A stretch of DNA of 64,000 nucleotides from CAJBLF01 sp964418415 (GTDB lineage Bacteria; Patescibacteriota; Gracilibacteria; Absconditabacterales; Absconditicoccaceae), in NCBI GenBank assembly GCA_964418415.1, contig CAYQLB010000001.1:1-64000 (forward strand), written 5' to 3'. Positions 53,261 through 63,023 of this stretch are shown piece after piece. Position 1 is the first letter of the stretch. Every line of letters begins with the position of its first letter. The notes beneath the pieces are model-generated. The model was given only the letters and a program-made list of their open reading frames with translations. It ran no database searches and was not told where the DNA came from. The position numbers were made by a program, and so were the translations under genes.

Positions 53261-54448
53261 TTATTTTAGGTATCAATTCAAGAACTCTTTTCGTCACATG
53301 GCACTTTTTCCTTCAGGCTTGAGTTTGATATCTTGAATTGCTGGATGAAGTTCTTTTTCCCTGAATAATGGTATTTCATCATTGCTGTTGTATAGCGGTT
53401 CATTGAGTTGTAATGTTTCAATAATTATTCTTTTATTTTCTCGTATAAAATAGATTTTCGGTCGAAGAGCATATGCACGGTATTTATTATAAATAGTTTC
53501 TATGGAGTCCTTCCGTGGATCGATCAGTCAAGATTCTTTTTCTATCTTTCCACAATAGCTTGCTTTATTTTCGTTCTGTTGTACTTCTCCCAATATTTTT
53601 TTTCAGAATTTTCGAAGTGTATCGTTCAAAAATTTCGGGCCGATTTTTTTCATTTCTTCAATCAATTCCTTTGTTGTCCACTCAAAAGGTATCGTGAATC
53701 TGAGAATATCGATCATATTTCCTGTATCCATAGTCGCATCCATTTTTATGATAGTAATTCCTGTTTCTTTATCGTTATGTAATAGTGTAGATTGAATAGG
53801 TGAGGCGCCACGATATTTCGGCAATATCGATCCGTGAATATTGATTGGTGCGATATTTGGAATATCTAAAATTGCTTGCGGGATGATTTTTCCATACGCG
53901 ATAACGACCAAAAAATCTGGATTTTTTTCTTTGAGTCGTTCTGCAAATTTATGTCCTTCCTCTGATTTTTCGGGATTCAACTTTTCTGGTGTAATTATAT
54001 TGCAATGTTTCAATTGCTCATTTGCTTTCGTACATTTTTTGATAATATTTTCGCATATTTCCATACCTCTGCCTGCGGGTTTGTCGCATTGTGTTACTAC
54101 GCCTACCACATCAAATCTTTTATCATTTGCTAGACGTTCCAAAAATGGTACACCGATAGGCGCCGAGGAAAAGAAGACGACTCTGTAGTGATCGGGGTCG
54201 TAGTGTTTTTTCATACTTGCAGTACAATGTAAAACTCTATCGGTTGCATAAAAAACTCCTGGCCGAAATCCATACCTTTTGAGTACCTGAATGCTGTATT
54301 TACTACAATGTGGCTCATGTGCACACACTCTTCCTTTTAATCGAAATGATGGTAATCATTTGTCGGGTGATATGGTGTATTGATAAATTTTTATTAACCG
54401 GATTGTTGGTTTTGCTAATGCTTTGTTCAGTTTCTTGAAAAAATCCAT
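53261..54448 (-). CDS. YidD-Fmt fusion protein
   Basis: This 395-aa protein starts at ATG 54446-54448. Residues 1 to about 75 are a YidD domain (IRLIKIYQYTISPDKGLPS, then CAHEPHCSKYSIQVLKRYGF, RPGVFYATDRVLHC), which in other bacteria aids membrane protein insertion. From about residue 80 it is a methionyl-tRNA formyltransferase: VVFFSSAPIGVPFLERL, VTQCDKPAGRG, catalytic NIHGSILPKYRGASPIQ, MDATMDTGNM and the C-terminal tRNA-binding domain (ESGLIDPRKDS). The frame is continuous, with no stop or start pair between domains. An internal ATG at 54214 could also give free Fmt. Confidence 0.88.
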
Positions 54449-54591
54449 TCGTCATATACTATATAAACGTGCTGTAGTGTAATTACTTGGCATGAAATTA
54501 CAAAGAAATTTTTCTGTTTGAAATCTATCGGCTAAACAATACAATGATTTAGCGTAAAAAAACGCTATTTTTTGGCGACTATACTGTTATT

Positions 54592-55590
54592 ATGTCTCTA
54601 TCGAACGTTTATTTATTTACTGGGCAGGAGAAATATCTTCTGGACAAAGAAATCCAAAGACGAAAGGATAATTTTCTTGCGAAATTTGGTTTAGAAAGCG
54701 TGTTTCATTTTGGTGTAGATAATTTAGATGTCAGTATGATCAAACAAGCTATTTATTATAGTGGACTTTTTACGACCAAAAAACTCATTCTGATCAATGG
54801 CATCCCTCTGGATACTTTAACCAAGCTTGGTGAAGATAAAAATGAACAATTAACCACATTTATCGATGGGTTCATTAAAGTTGAAGGAAAAATTCCTGAT
54901 GATTCTCTATTAGTTTTTGTCAGTCCTATTCCAGATAAAAGATTAAAACTCTATAAATTCCTTGAGAAACATGCAACCCTCAAAGAATTTAATCAATTGA
55001 AATGAGGAGATTTAGAAAAATTTATTACGACTGAACTTCAAGAATTTACTATCACGCATGAGGCTGTTCAGTATTTTCTCACTAAAGTCTGATCAGATCT
55101 CTATCGTATACGATTTGAATGCGATAAACTTAAAATACGAGCTAAACTTAAACAACAGAAACAGATAGATGAAACTATGATCGACTATATTGTGTATGGA
55201 CAGGTAGAGACAGATTCATTTATCTTTCTCAAAGCCTTGTTTGCCGATAAAAAGAAAGCAATATCTCTTCTTGAGAAAATTCAAGGAGAGGGGAATGATC
55301 GAAATCAATTTGCTGGTATGCTCTATCGAGCAATGAAATTCTATATCTTTATGATGGATCTTGATGAAAGCGGAGTGACTGATTCCAAGGATATAGCATC
55401 TTTTCTTAAAATGAATCCTCGACAGGTAAAAAATGAATATTCCAAGATAGCAATACTAAAAACGAATAAGAAAAAAATAGAAGAAATTTATGTTAAACTT
55501 GTTGAATTGGATACAGATATCAAATCATGAAAAGTTCCGGATACGTATTTTCGGTTGTGAATGAAACAAATTGTTAATCGCATTGCATAG
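54592..55590 (+). CDS. holA: DNA polymerase III delta subunit
   Basis: This 332-aa protein starts at ATG 54592 (MSLSNVYLFTGQEKYLLDKE). HolA layout: N-terminal VYLFTGQEKYLLDKEI, AIYYSGLFTTKKLILI, DDSLLVFVSPIPDKRLKLYK, and a C-terminal helical domain. TGA codons at about 55003, 55090, 55528 and 55558 are Gly (for example LK-GG-DLEKF). It opens the beta clamp in the loader complex. A TATACT box lies at 54579, 8 bp before the start region, with no Shine-Dalgarno. Confidence 0.88.
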
Positions 55591-55625
55591 TAGTATATTT
55601 AGACGTTAATGTTTTGAAGAAATTG

Positions 55626-56222
55626 ATGAAAAAAGTGATTTTTGGAGCACTACTTATGATAGTAACTATCTGAGCTGTACATGCTGATCTCTCGGACAGT
55701 TTATTCTGTAAAGTAAATAAAGAACAGGTTGTTATTTCTCTTAAACAGACAGAATGATATTATCTTTGTCAAGATACGATTTCCTCATTGGAACATCTTA
55801 TTATTCAGACAGCTATGGATCTCGATAAAATTGATCAATATATTTCAAAGCATCGTAATCTTTGATATCGGGTATGATTGAAACATGAAAAGACAGCACT
55901 TATAGATCAACTCCAAAAGGCTAGAGAAAGTATTGTTTCCAATATGAAAAAATTTGAGAATAATCTTATCAAAAAATATGTTCAGTATTTTTTGCTCAAG
56001 ATTACTCCATACAAAAAACAACTTCAGAAGTCTGTTGCTAAAATTGAGATCCTCAATATGAGCGGATATGCAACGCGTGAACTTAATAATTATCTTTATT
56101 TGCTTACCTGACAACTTACTACTATAGATGCTTTAGGTAAAGCGAAAACTATGGAAGAATTATTGCCGCTACTTTCTACCTATGTTTATTTCAAAAAAGA
56201 GATCATATGAAGCTATGAATAA
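55626..56222 (+). CDS. Secreted helical protein
   Basis: This 198-aa protein starts at ATG 55626 with signal peptide MKKVIFGALLMIVTIGAVHA (one Gly TGA). The mature chain is helical with two Cys near the N-terminus (LFCKVNK, YYLCQDT) and a coiled-coil segment (LIDQLQKARESIVSNMKKFE). Ends at TAA 56220; the next gene starts 16 bp earlier in another frame. No known family. Confidence 0.65.
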
Positions 56223-57025
56223 TTACTTCTTGAACGGATACTTTGACCCTATTCACGTTCCTTTCAAAATATCCTAATGAATATATCGTCTATTATGATG
56301 ATTATCATCGACCGTATGGAGATAAATCGTTCGATCATGCATTATCCTGTGTAGAACAGGGAATTGATTATCTGGTCAAACAAAAAGTCGATGCTATCAT
56401 CGTTCCACCGGTGTATGAGTTGGCGCTTTCTAAAAAGAAAACAAAAGCAAAGATTTTGCCGCTGTTTTCCACGTATGTTATGGAACAATGCTTTTCGCAT
56501 TCCTTGGTAGGTAAAATAGGTCTACTCTGAGATTTCGCTGATCTGGAAAAAGCTCAGTATCTCCTTCAATGACTCGAAAAGTCATATACATTAACTTCAC
56601 ATCAGAAATCTATCAAAAAATTTCATTCACCGTTTCATTATCGAGCCAAAGAAGTCCCATTACGAAAGTATTACCTGACCTGACTTTCCTATTCAAACGT
56701 TTTGGTGAATAAGATCATTAAATTTGATCTGAGATATTTTAAGGATGCTATGACGGATACCCTCATTCCCTTCAATTACTGATATTTTCATTATCAGCCT
56801 ACGATCACCAAATTCCTTAATTTTAAAAAAATTAAATTTCATAAGATGGAAAAATTGGAAACAATTTTTCAGGAACGGGTGATGAAAGACAAAGAACAAA
56901 CAAAAAATACATATTCTATCACGATTGCCTATACTGGTCATCCTGAATTGCTAAAAAGAGAGAAAAGAATTATTCGGCTTTTGCAGAGAGGAAATGCTAT
57001 AGATATTCAGTGGGAGAAAATTTAA
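56207..57025 (+). CDS. Asp/Glu racemase-like protein lacking catalytic Cys
   Basis: This 272-aa protein starts at ATG 56207 (MKLGIITSGTDTLTLFTFLS; two Gly TGA). The N-terminal half follows glutamate racemase MurI: the GxxxSG start, YPNEYIVYYDDYHRPYGDKS (compare P...YxGDTxxxPYG) and VKQKVDAIIVPPVYE, where MurI has the catalytic A-C-N-T. Here PPV replaces CNT and the second Cys region is also not evident. The C-terminal half is divergent. It is probably not an active racemase, or acts on another substrate; fold assignment is moderate. Confidence 0.55.
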
Positions 57026-57040
57026 TTATATAGATATATT

Positions 57041-57316
57041 ATGATGATATTGGAACAATATAGAAAAGAGATACACCATATCGATGAACAAATTATAAAG
57101 CTTTTGATACAGAGATTTGCTATCGTTGAGCAGATAGCAATATATAAACACATCCATAGTTTGCCCATATACGATCCAATAAGACGAAAGAATGTCTTAT
57201 CTTCAGTTTTATTGATAGGAAGAAAAAAATGACTTTCTTCTGATTTCATTACAGATGTTTGGGAAAGAATTCATCAAGAATCATTATTATTGCAAAATAT
57301 AAAAAAATCCGCCTAG
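57041..57316 (+). CDS. Chorismate mutase, AroQ type
   Basis: This 91-aa protein starts at ATG 57041. Three-helix AroQ layout: LEQYRKEIHHIDEQIIKLLI, QRFAIVEQIAIYKHIHSLPI, YDPIRRKNVL, then FITDVWERIHQESLL. Key Arg, Lys and Arg positions are present. It converts chorismate to prephenate in the family. Its TAG lies inside the terminator hairpin. One TGA glycine (57229). An isolated biosynthetic gene in a genome otherwise poor in them. Confidence 0.85.
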
Positions 57317-57330
57317 GCGGATTTTTTTAT
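57303..57330. terminator. Bidirectional terminator
   Basis: AAAAATCCGCCTAGGCGGATTTTTTT, between chorismate mutase and the convergent histone-like gene. Confidence 0.9.
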
Positions 57331-57342
57331 AGTGAATAGAAA

Positions 57343-57627
57343 TTATTTCTTGATTTTCACTGCAGCTCGTCCAACTAATTTCTTAGCAGGTTTTTTAGCT
57401 ACTTTTTTTGCTTTTTTAGCAGCCTTTTTAGGAGCTTTTTTCTTAGCTACTTTTTTTGCTTTTTTAGCAGGTTTTTTCTTAGCAACTTTTTTAGCAGCCT
57501 TTTTAGGAGCTTTTTTCTTAGCAACTTTCTTAGCTACTTTTTTAGGAGCTTTTTTCTTAGCAACCTTTTTTACAGCCTTTTTAACTGGCTTCTTGACTGC
57601 TTTTTTCTTAGCAACTTTTTTTGCCAT
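57343..57627 (-). CDS. Lys/Ala-rich histone H1-like protein
   Basis: This 94-aa protein starts at ATG 57625-57627. About half the residues are Lys, in AKK/KAPKKxAKK repeats, resembling the C-terminal tail of histone H1 and the bacterial HC1/AlgP-type proteins. It ends with a short non-repetitive LVGRAAVKIKK tail. Predicted to bind DNA or RNA without sequence specificity and compact the nucleoid. No TGA. Confidence 0.8.
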   Translation of the reverse strand: MAKKVAKKKAVKKPVKKAVKKVAKKKAPKKVAKKVAKKKAPKKAAKKVAKKKPAKKAKKVAKKKAPKKAAKKAKKVAKKPAKKLVGRAAVKIKK

Positions 57628-58043
57628 TGTGAGTAATAATAAGAGAATAAAAAAGAGGTATATTCTACTTCAAAAACATTTTTCATGTTTTTGATTGAAG
57701 AATATATAGTTATTATCTCGATAATTCCTCATTGAAATAACTCAGAATTATTTGGATAATAATCTATATTACTTAATGTATATGCTATTTATTCTGAATT
57801 GCAAGAGAAAATGAAAAGTGTTATATTTTTTTTTGTCTTTAAAAGTCGGCTTCTTGACTGCTTTATTTTATTTTATTTTATTTTGAAAAAAAATTTTTGA
57901 AAAAAATATTTTCTTTGTGAAAAAAAACCTGTCGAAACTGTTTTCGTGAAATTATATTCTGGATTGTTTTTTTTACGTATAATATTTTCCTTATATAAGA
58001 TTTTTTGGTATTGTTTAAGCCCCCGTATTCGGGGGCTTTTTGG
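57628..58043. other. Long non-coding stretch with histone-gene echo
   Basis: 416 bp without a gene. A 17-nt piece, ggcttcttgactgcttt (57848-57864), repeats a segment of the histone-like gene (57587-57603) and is followed by a pentanucleotide run (attttattttatttt, 57862-57884). A GC hairpin, AAGCCCCCGTATTCGGGGGCTTTTT (58018-58042), sits at the right end, next to the stop of the following minus gene; its T-run is on the plus strand. Confidence 0.5.
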
Positions 58044-58400
58044 TTAATATACTTTTTTTACTTTTTTAGGGTGTAAGATTTTGAGAATTTGTTTGGCAAT
58101 TCTGCCAGCAATAGCTCGTAAGGACTTGAAGAGATGTTTACTGAATTCCTGAAGTTCTCTTTTGAGTGTTCCATAGCGATTTTGTTCTTCCTCGAAGCCG
58201 AATACTTTTCGCATTACCCAGTAGGAAAATGCTTTCAATATATCATTCTCTTTTTCAGGGTGAAGCTTCAAAAAGCTTTCAAGTTCTCGTGGCTGGTCGT
58301 AATACCAGTTTTGTACGATAACTTCATTAGCTTTTAGTAATCCTGCGATGGTACTGGGACATCCTATTGCTAAGATTCTTTGCTGATTCGTGTATGCCAC
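58044..58400 (-). CDS. Basic hypothetical protein
   Basis: This 118-aa protein starts at ATG 58398-58400 (MAYTNQQRILAIGCPSTIAG). Helical, with a Lys-rich C-terminus (AKQILKILHPKKVKKVY). The first part (GLLKANEVIVQNWYYDQPRE) has no recognised domain. No TGA. It is divergent from the large gene cluster that starts at 58575. Confidence 0.55.
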   Translation of the reverse strand: MAYTNQQRILAIGCPSTIAGLLKANEVIVQNWYYDQPRELESFLKLHPEKENDILKAFSYWVMRKVFGFEEEQNRYGTLKRELQEFSKHLFKSLRAIAGRIAKQILKILHPKKVKKVY

Positions 58401-58512
58401 ATGTAATGTCTTTATATGATAATTTTTAGTTATTTTTTTGTATACTATATTGGTTTATATATATTTTCTATTAAATGTCAATTAAAATATACCATTGTTT
58501 GTTTCTTGAAAT

Positions 58513-58541
58513 TTGACAATTTTGTCTGTTCCGGATATACT
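58513..58541 (+). promoter_or_regulatory. Strong sigma70-type promoter
   Basis: TTGACA (58513-58518), exactly 17-bp spacer, TATACT (58536-58541). The start codon is 33 bp downstream; no Shine-Dalgarno sequence in the leader. It drives the three-gene cluster. Confidence 0.85.
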
Positions 58542-58574
58542 TAATCAAGTATTTTTATCATTTTATTTATTCTC

Positions 58575-59456
58575 ATGGGTATAGATATGTCCGCTATAGG
58601 CAATATCGCCAAAGATAATGCTGTCGATTACGGTAAGAATAAAGCTAACGAAGCTCTTTCCGATCAACAAAAATTCAGTGATACTTTGGATAAAATTCAC
58701 AAATCCGATGCTTTCAAAAAATTCGAGAAAGTCTGGAATGATGCTGATGAATCCGATAAAGAAAAGGTATACAAGAATGGAGCACAAGTTTCCAAGAATA
58801 AAGTGGTCAGAATATTAGATCCTTTGGGAGCTATCCAAACCACGAAATCTACTAGTCCTGCTTTGATTGCTATACAAGCAATGCACTATAAGAATAAACA
58901 ACTCAAGAAGCTGAAATTGCTTGTGCCTGGTCAGACGCTCGAACCTACATTCAGACTTTGTGTACAGCTCGGAATGCTCAAAAGACCGAAATCGCTTACT
59001 GATGTAGCATTGCTCGATGATATGCAGACAGATTTCAAGTCTATTGATCTCAAATTGACGGTTTTTGAAGCTGTTGCTAGCATAGTGCCGTATCTCAGAC
59101 CGATAGTTCCTTTAATCCAAGCACTCAAAACATACGTAAAAAAACTTGGTCAAGCGAGTGTCCAAAAAGTCGCTACTGAACAAGCAGCTAAAGAAGATGC
59201 TGTTATTTCTCCTGAAGGTCAAACTAATGATGTTGTCCAGAATACTAAGACATGAACTACTGTTTTAGGAAGCAATGTCCAAGAAGAACAGATCAAGGAT
59301 GCTATTGTGAAGAATCTATCTACAAAAAAAGACGATCCGACTCCTACAACAAAAGTTACAAATCAGACTGATGAATCCCAACAGCAAGTAACAAATGAAA
59401 ATGGAGGTGTTGGTTCTATGAAGCCAGAAAACTCTATAGAAAAGACCGCTGCTTAA
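58575..59456 (+). CDS. Lineage-specific protein, first gene of cluster
   Basis: This 293-aa protein starts at ATG 58575 (MGIDMSAIGNIAKDNAVDYG). Globular, basic-hydrophobic middle (residues about 60-215, for example LKKLKLLVPGQTLEPTFRLC, VFEAVASIVPYLRPIVPLIQ) and a disordered Thr/Gln/Asn tail. One TGA (59253, TKT-G-TTVL). No known domain. The next gene begins 32 bp later and the third 21 bp after that, so this is an operon. Confidence 0.65.
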
Positions 59457-59488
59457 TCTACTAATCTTTATATTCTTATATCATCATT

Positions 59489-60298
59489 ATGACTACTTCT
59501 ACAGAAAAACTCAAAGAGACCAAAGAGAATAAAAAACAATCTCCTGACGTCACCAAAAAGGTTGATACCTCATTGACTACACAAGAGACTAAGGTAGATG
59601 AGACAGTTTTGAACAAGGATGTTGTTACTGATCAAGAGAAGGAAAAGGATAAAGCTGATCTTTCTGCGATGTTCGAAGAAAAGAAACTCAAGAATCTGAA
59701 GACTATCGAAGATGTCCAACATGCTACCGATCAATATGGTAGAATCATGGATAGATATGGTGTAGATACTGTCTTATGATGGCTGCCTGGAGGTGATTAT
59801 GTCTCAGGAGTATTCAGTACGTTTTTCTTCATCTATCAATGAGGCAAGCTTCCCAAAGGCAAAAATCTCCCTTGGATAGATAGGGTAAAGATATTTTGAT
59901 TGCAGGCTGTTGATACGTTCGGTAAACCGGCAGGAAAGATAGCATCAGCCGCATATCTCGCTGCTCAATGAGTTATATTATGAATGGCTATGGGTCCTAT
60001 CGGTGCTGTTGTCTGATGAGTTGCATGATGAGTCTGATGATATTTTGTCTGATGAGTTTTGTTTGACTATTTTTTCAAAGCAAATAAGCGATCCGCTCAA
60101 ATTTTCAACAAGCATTGCGAAAAATTGAAGGAAGAAGCTCAGAATCAGGGTATGACTCAAGAAGATATCGCAGCATTGCAGAAGGATCAAGAAAAATTGA
60201 AGAATCATTTTTCTCAGAATATCCCTGTTGTATCTGATACTAAAACAAAAGATGGAGTAAAAGATGAGAAAGAAGTTTCTCCAAAGGTTGTTTCATAA
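59489..60298 (+). CDS. DUF4112-like membrane protein with UGA-rich glycine zipper
   Basis: This 269-aa protein starts at ATG 59489. Disordered N-terminus, then a DUF4112-like region: YGVDTVLGWLPGGDYVSGVF, VKIFGLQAVDTFGKPAGKI, and a glycine-zipper membrane stretch (VVGGVAGGVGGYFVGGVLFD). In the zipper all eight glycines of the four GG pairs are written TGATGA (60014-60055). The charged C-terminal helix (EDIAALQKDQEKLKNHFSQN) is cytoplasmic or periplasmic. Function of the family is unknown; it is probably membrane-embedded. Confidence 0.75.
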
Positions 60299-60319
60299 TA
60301 TTTATATTATATTTGAACT

Positions 60320-62926
60320 ATGACTGCAGTGATGAGTATAGAGCAATTACAAAATCAAGTGGATGATGTAAATACCGATCTTATTTCTCTCAAAAAAGAA
60401 ACTTCCGATGATATTTTCGAAACCAAGAGCAAAGCATTGGAAATAAAAGTTACCAACACAAAAGATGCTATTAATAAGAAGATAGATGATCTCAAGGCAA
60501 AATGAGAAGCGGAAAATGCTGTCAGCATCTCGAGCCTCGAATCTATGCTTGTAATCTTGGAAACATCGACATCAGAGCTTTCTACGCTCAAAACCAATAT
60601 CGCAAACAATGCTCCTACGGATGATTCTGATAAGGATGATGACAAAGATAAGAATAAAAAATCTCGATTAGGAAGGAATCGGTGATGGCTTGTCTGATGA
60701 GCTGGAGTTTTGCGATTGGGACGCAAGCTTTTTAAGAAAAAAGAAATAACTCCGACTACGACCCCGACAACTACGCCTACGACTTCCACGGATCAAGAGA
60801 CTTCTTCAGGTTTTTGATCAAAAGTCCGGAAAGCAATAAAACGAGGATGACTTGCTGTCGGATGATTTTTTACTATGAATCGATTGTTTGGAAAATGATG
60901 ATACAAGGATATTCTCGATCGAGTCGGTATCAGAAATAGGCCTGATGCACCTAACGTAACTGTTGATGATTCTGCCAATACCATCACTTGATTGATCGAT
61001 GGTATGGAATATAGCACCGATGGTGGCAAGACCTATACGGTTGTTGATATTGCTAATCCGCCTAAATTCCCTTGAGATCAAAAGGTCTTGGTGAGAACTG
61101 CTAAAACTGATACTTCTCCCGAAAGCAAGACCACAGAACTCAAATTCACCAAAGATACTACATCATCGACCGATGATGCCAATAATTCTTCTGACAATAC
61201 TATCGATAATTCCACAACATCATTGACGGCGGAAGAGTTCGTCAAAAGAAATACCGCTATCACTGATAGTATCAATAATGCTACATCATTTCCGGTAACC
61301 ATAGATTACTGATCTGATGCTACTGCGCTTGAAGCTAAGTGATGTCCAAAGACCATAGATTTCAATAAGTCTACGCAATCCATCATGTTTGGCACTGTTC
61401 CACTCAAAGTGAAAGTCGGTAGTTTTGAGACGAAGAGGTCATTTTGAAAGGTCACTGTCGATTCCGTTACGGTCAACAGCATCTCTTATGCTTCCGATAC
61501 ATTCAATCTTAATGTTACGGGAAAGGGAAAAATATATGGTATCAGTAAAACGGATACACAGGATGTTTCTTTGGGTAAAGCTGAAGTATTGTCATTGCTC
61601 CAACCATATTATCTCGATAAAAAAACTTCCTATACTATCACTATCAAAGATGGTGACAACAATTCCATTCCCATCTCTATAGAGAAAATAGGAGGAGCTG
61701 ATGATACTGATGTAAATTCTAACAATATCGCTCCGACAGAATATGAAAAAGAATTTTTGAAACTTGATGCACGAAAAAAAATTCAATATACATCCATAGC
61801 AGCAAATACAAAAACTATGTATAGTGATATCTATTCCAGTGCTGGCAAAGACAGGCTGCCCATGCTTTTGAAGGAAGCTTGATCAGATGCTACGGTCACC
61901 AATTTCGGTGCTCAGCCATGAGCAATTCCCTATCTTGTAGATAAGATCTTTCCTACGGTGAATGATTTTATCGATGATACATTCTTCGATAAGATAAAGG
62001 ATAAAGCTAATATTGCTTTGGATGCGGTCGCTGAATTCCTCTGTAAATTCAAAGATAATAAATACTTCTGAACGGTGCTTGGCAATATCGCAGATTGGTT
62101 GAAGTGACTGACACGCGATAATAAGGAAGAGATCAAGAAGAAACTTGAAAGCGATCCAGAAGCTTTGAAGAAAGCAGAAATCCTTATCAAACAGATTTCA
62201 CTTGTCAGATTCTTTGTTACAGAAAAAAAAGCATCATTAAAAACCAAATACAAGGATGGTAACAAAACCGATACCGAGATCAATAATGCCGTTGAAGAGG
62301 AAATCGATAATGTTCCTGTTGTATGATCTTCAGAAACTGCTGATTCGCTCTACAATACACTCAAGGATGCTGATCTTCTCGATGCTAAACTCTCTATGGA
62401 GACCGAAGTGGGTGTCTGATTGAATGCTGCTGCCAAGGAAGTTCAGGAAGAGATTGAAAATGAGGATATCTGAGGTGTTGATCTTAAGAGTGAAAGAGGA
62501 AAAATAGAGTATGATTATAATAAAAAAGTCATCAAGAGTTGGTGAAACGAAACCAAAGTGGAGATTGATGAAACGACATGAAAATACGCCATCAAGTGAT
62601 TACATCTCAAATTCCCTGATTACAAATCCATGATATGGATAGCGAACATCACTAATATGCTCAAATACAAATATGCCGGAAGTATACGGGATAGGACCAA
62701 AAATAATATCCCTTTGGCTAAGACCGAATTTATCTGGCACAATCCGTCAGTTCTGAATTATGTCTTACCGTGCTGAATCTATGTGGATTCATGATATGCA
62801 TTGCTACCTGATACTAAAAGAGTATTGAAGGATAGTACATTCTTTAAATATTGTCCAGATCGAACGGATGATGCGGCAGAGACCTATATAGAATATATCA
62901 ATAATAGTATGAAATCATTAATATAA
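60320..62926 (+). CDS. Large surface-type protein with DUF4073-like domain
   Basis: This 868-aa protein starts at ATG 60320. N-terminal coiled coil (VDDVNTDLISLKKETSDDIF), a Gly-rich, partly hydrophobic segment (WLVGGAGVLRLG) and a Pro/Thr linker (TPTTTPTTTPTTS). Then comes a repeat-type domain seen in surface proteins (NTITGLIDGMEYSTDGGKTY followed by VLVRTAKTDTSPES), and a long C-terminal region with unknown domains (FPTVNDFIDDTFFDKIKDKA). More than 25 TGA glycines. No signal peptide was found. It may act with the two upstream genes at the envelope, which is inference. Confidence 0.7.
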
Positions 62927-63023
62927 ATCATCATATTTTTCCATTGTTTTACGTTTCAAAATTCCTACTATCGATACGTTATCCCTTACGGCGGGTATTA
63001 TTTTAGCAACTGTAAAAAAAACA

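Noticed and set aside
54545..54575. Terminator-like hairpin TAGCG...CGCTA with T-run before holA
   Set aside because: No plus-strand gene lies upstream to terminate; short stem, could be chance in an AT-rich divergent gap.
57332..57694. Phe/Ala/Leu-rich membrane-like ORF
   Set aside because: It is the antisense of the Lys/Ala-rich histone-like gene.
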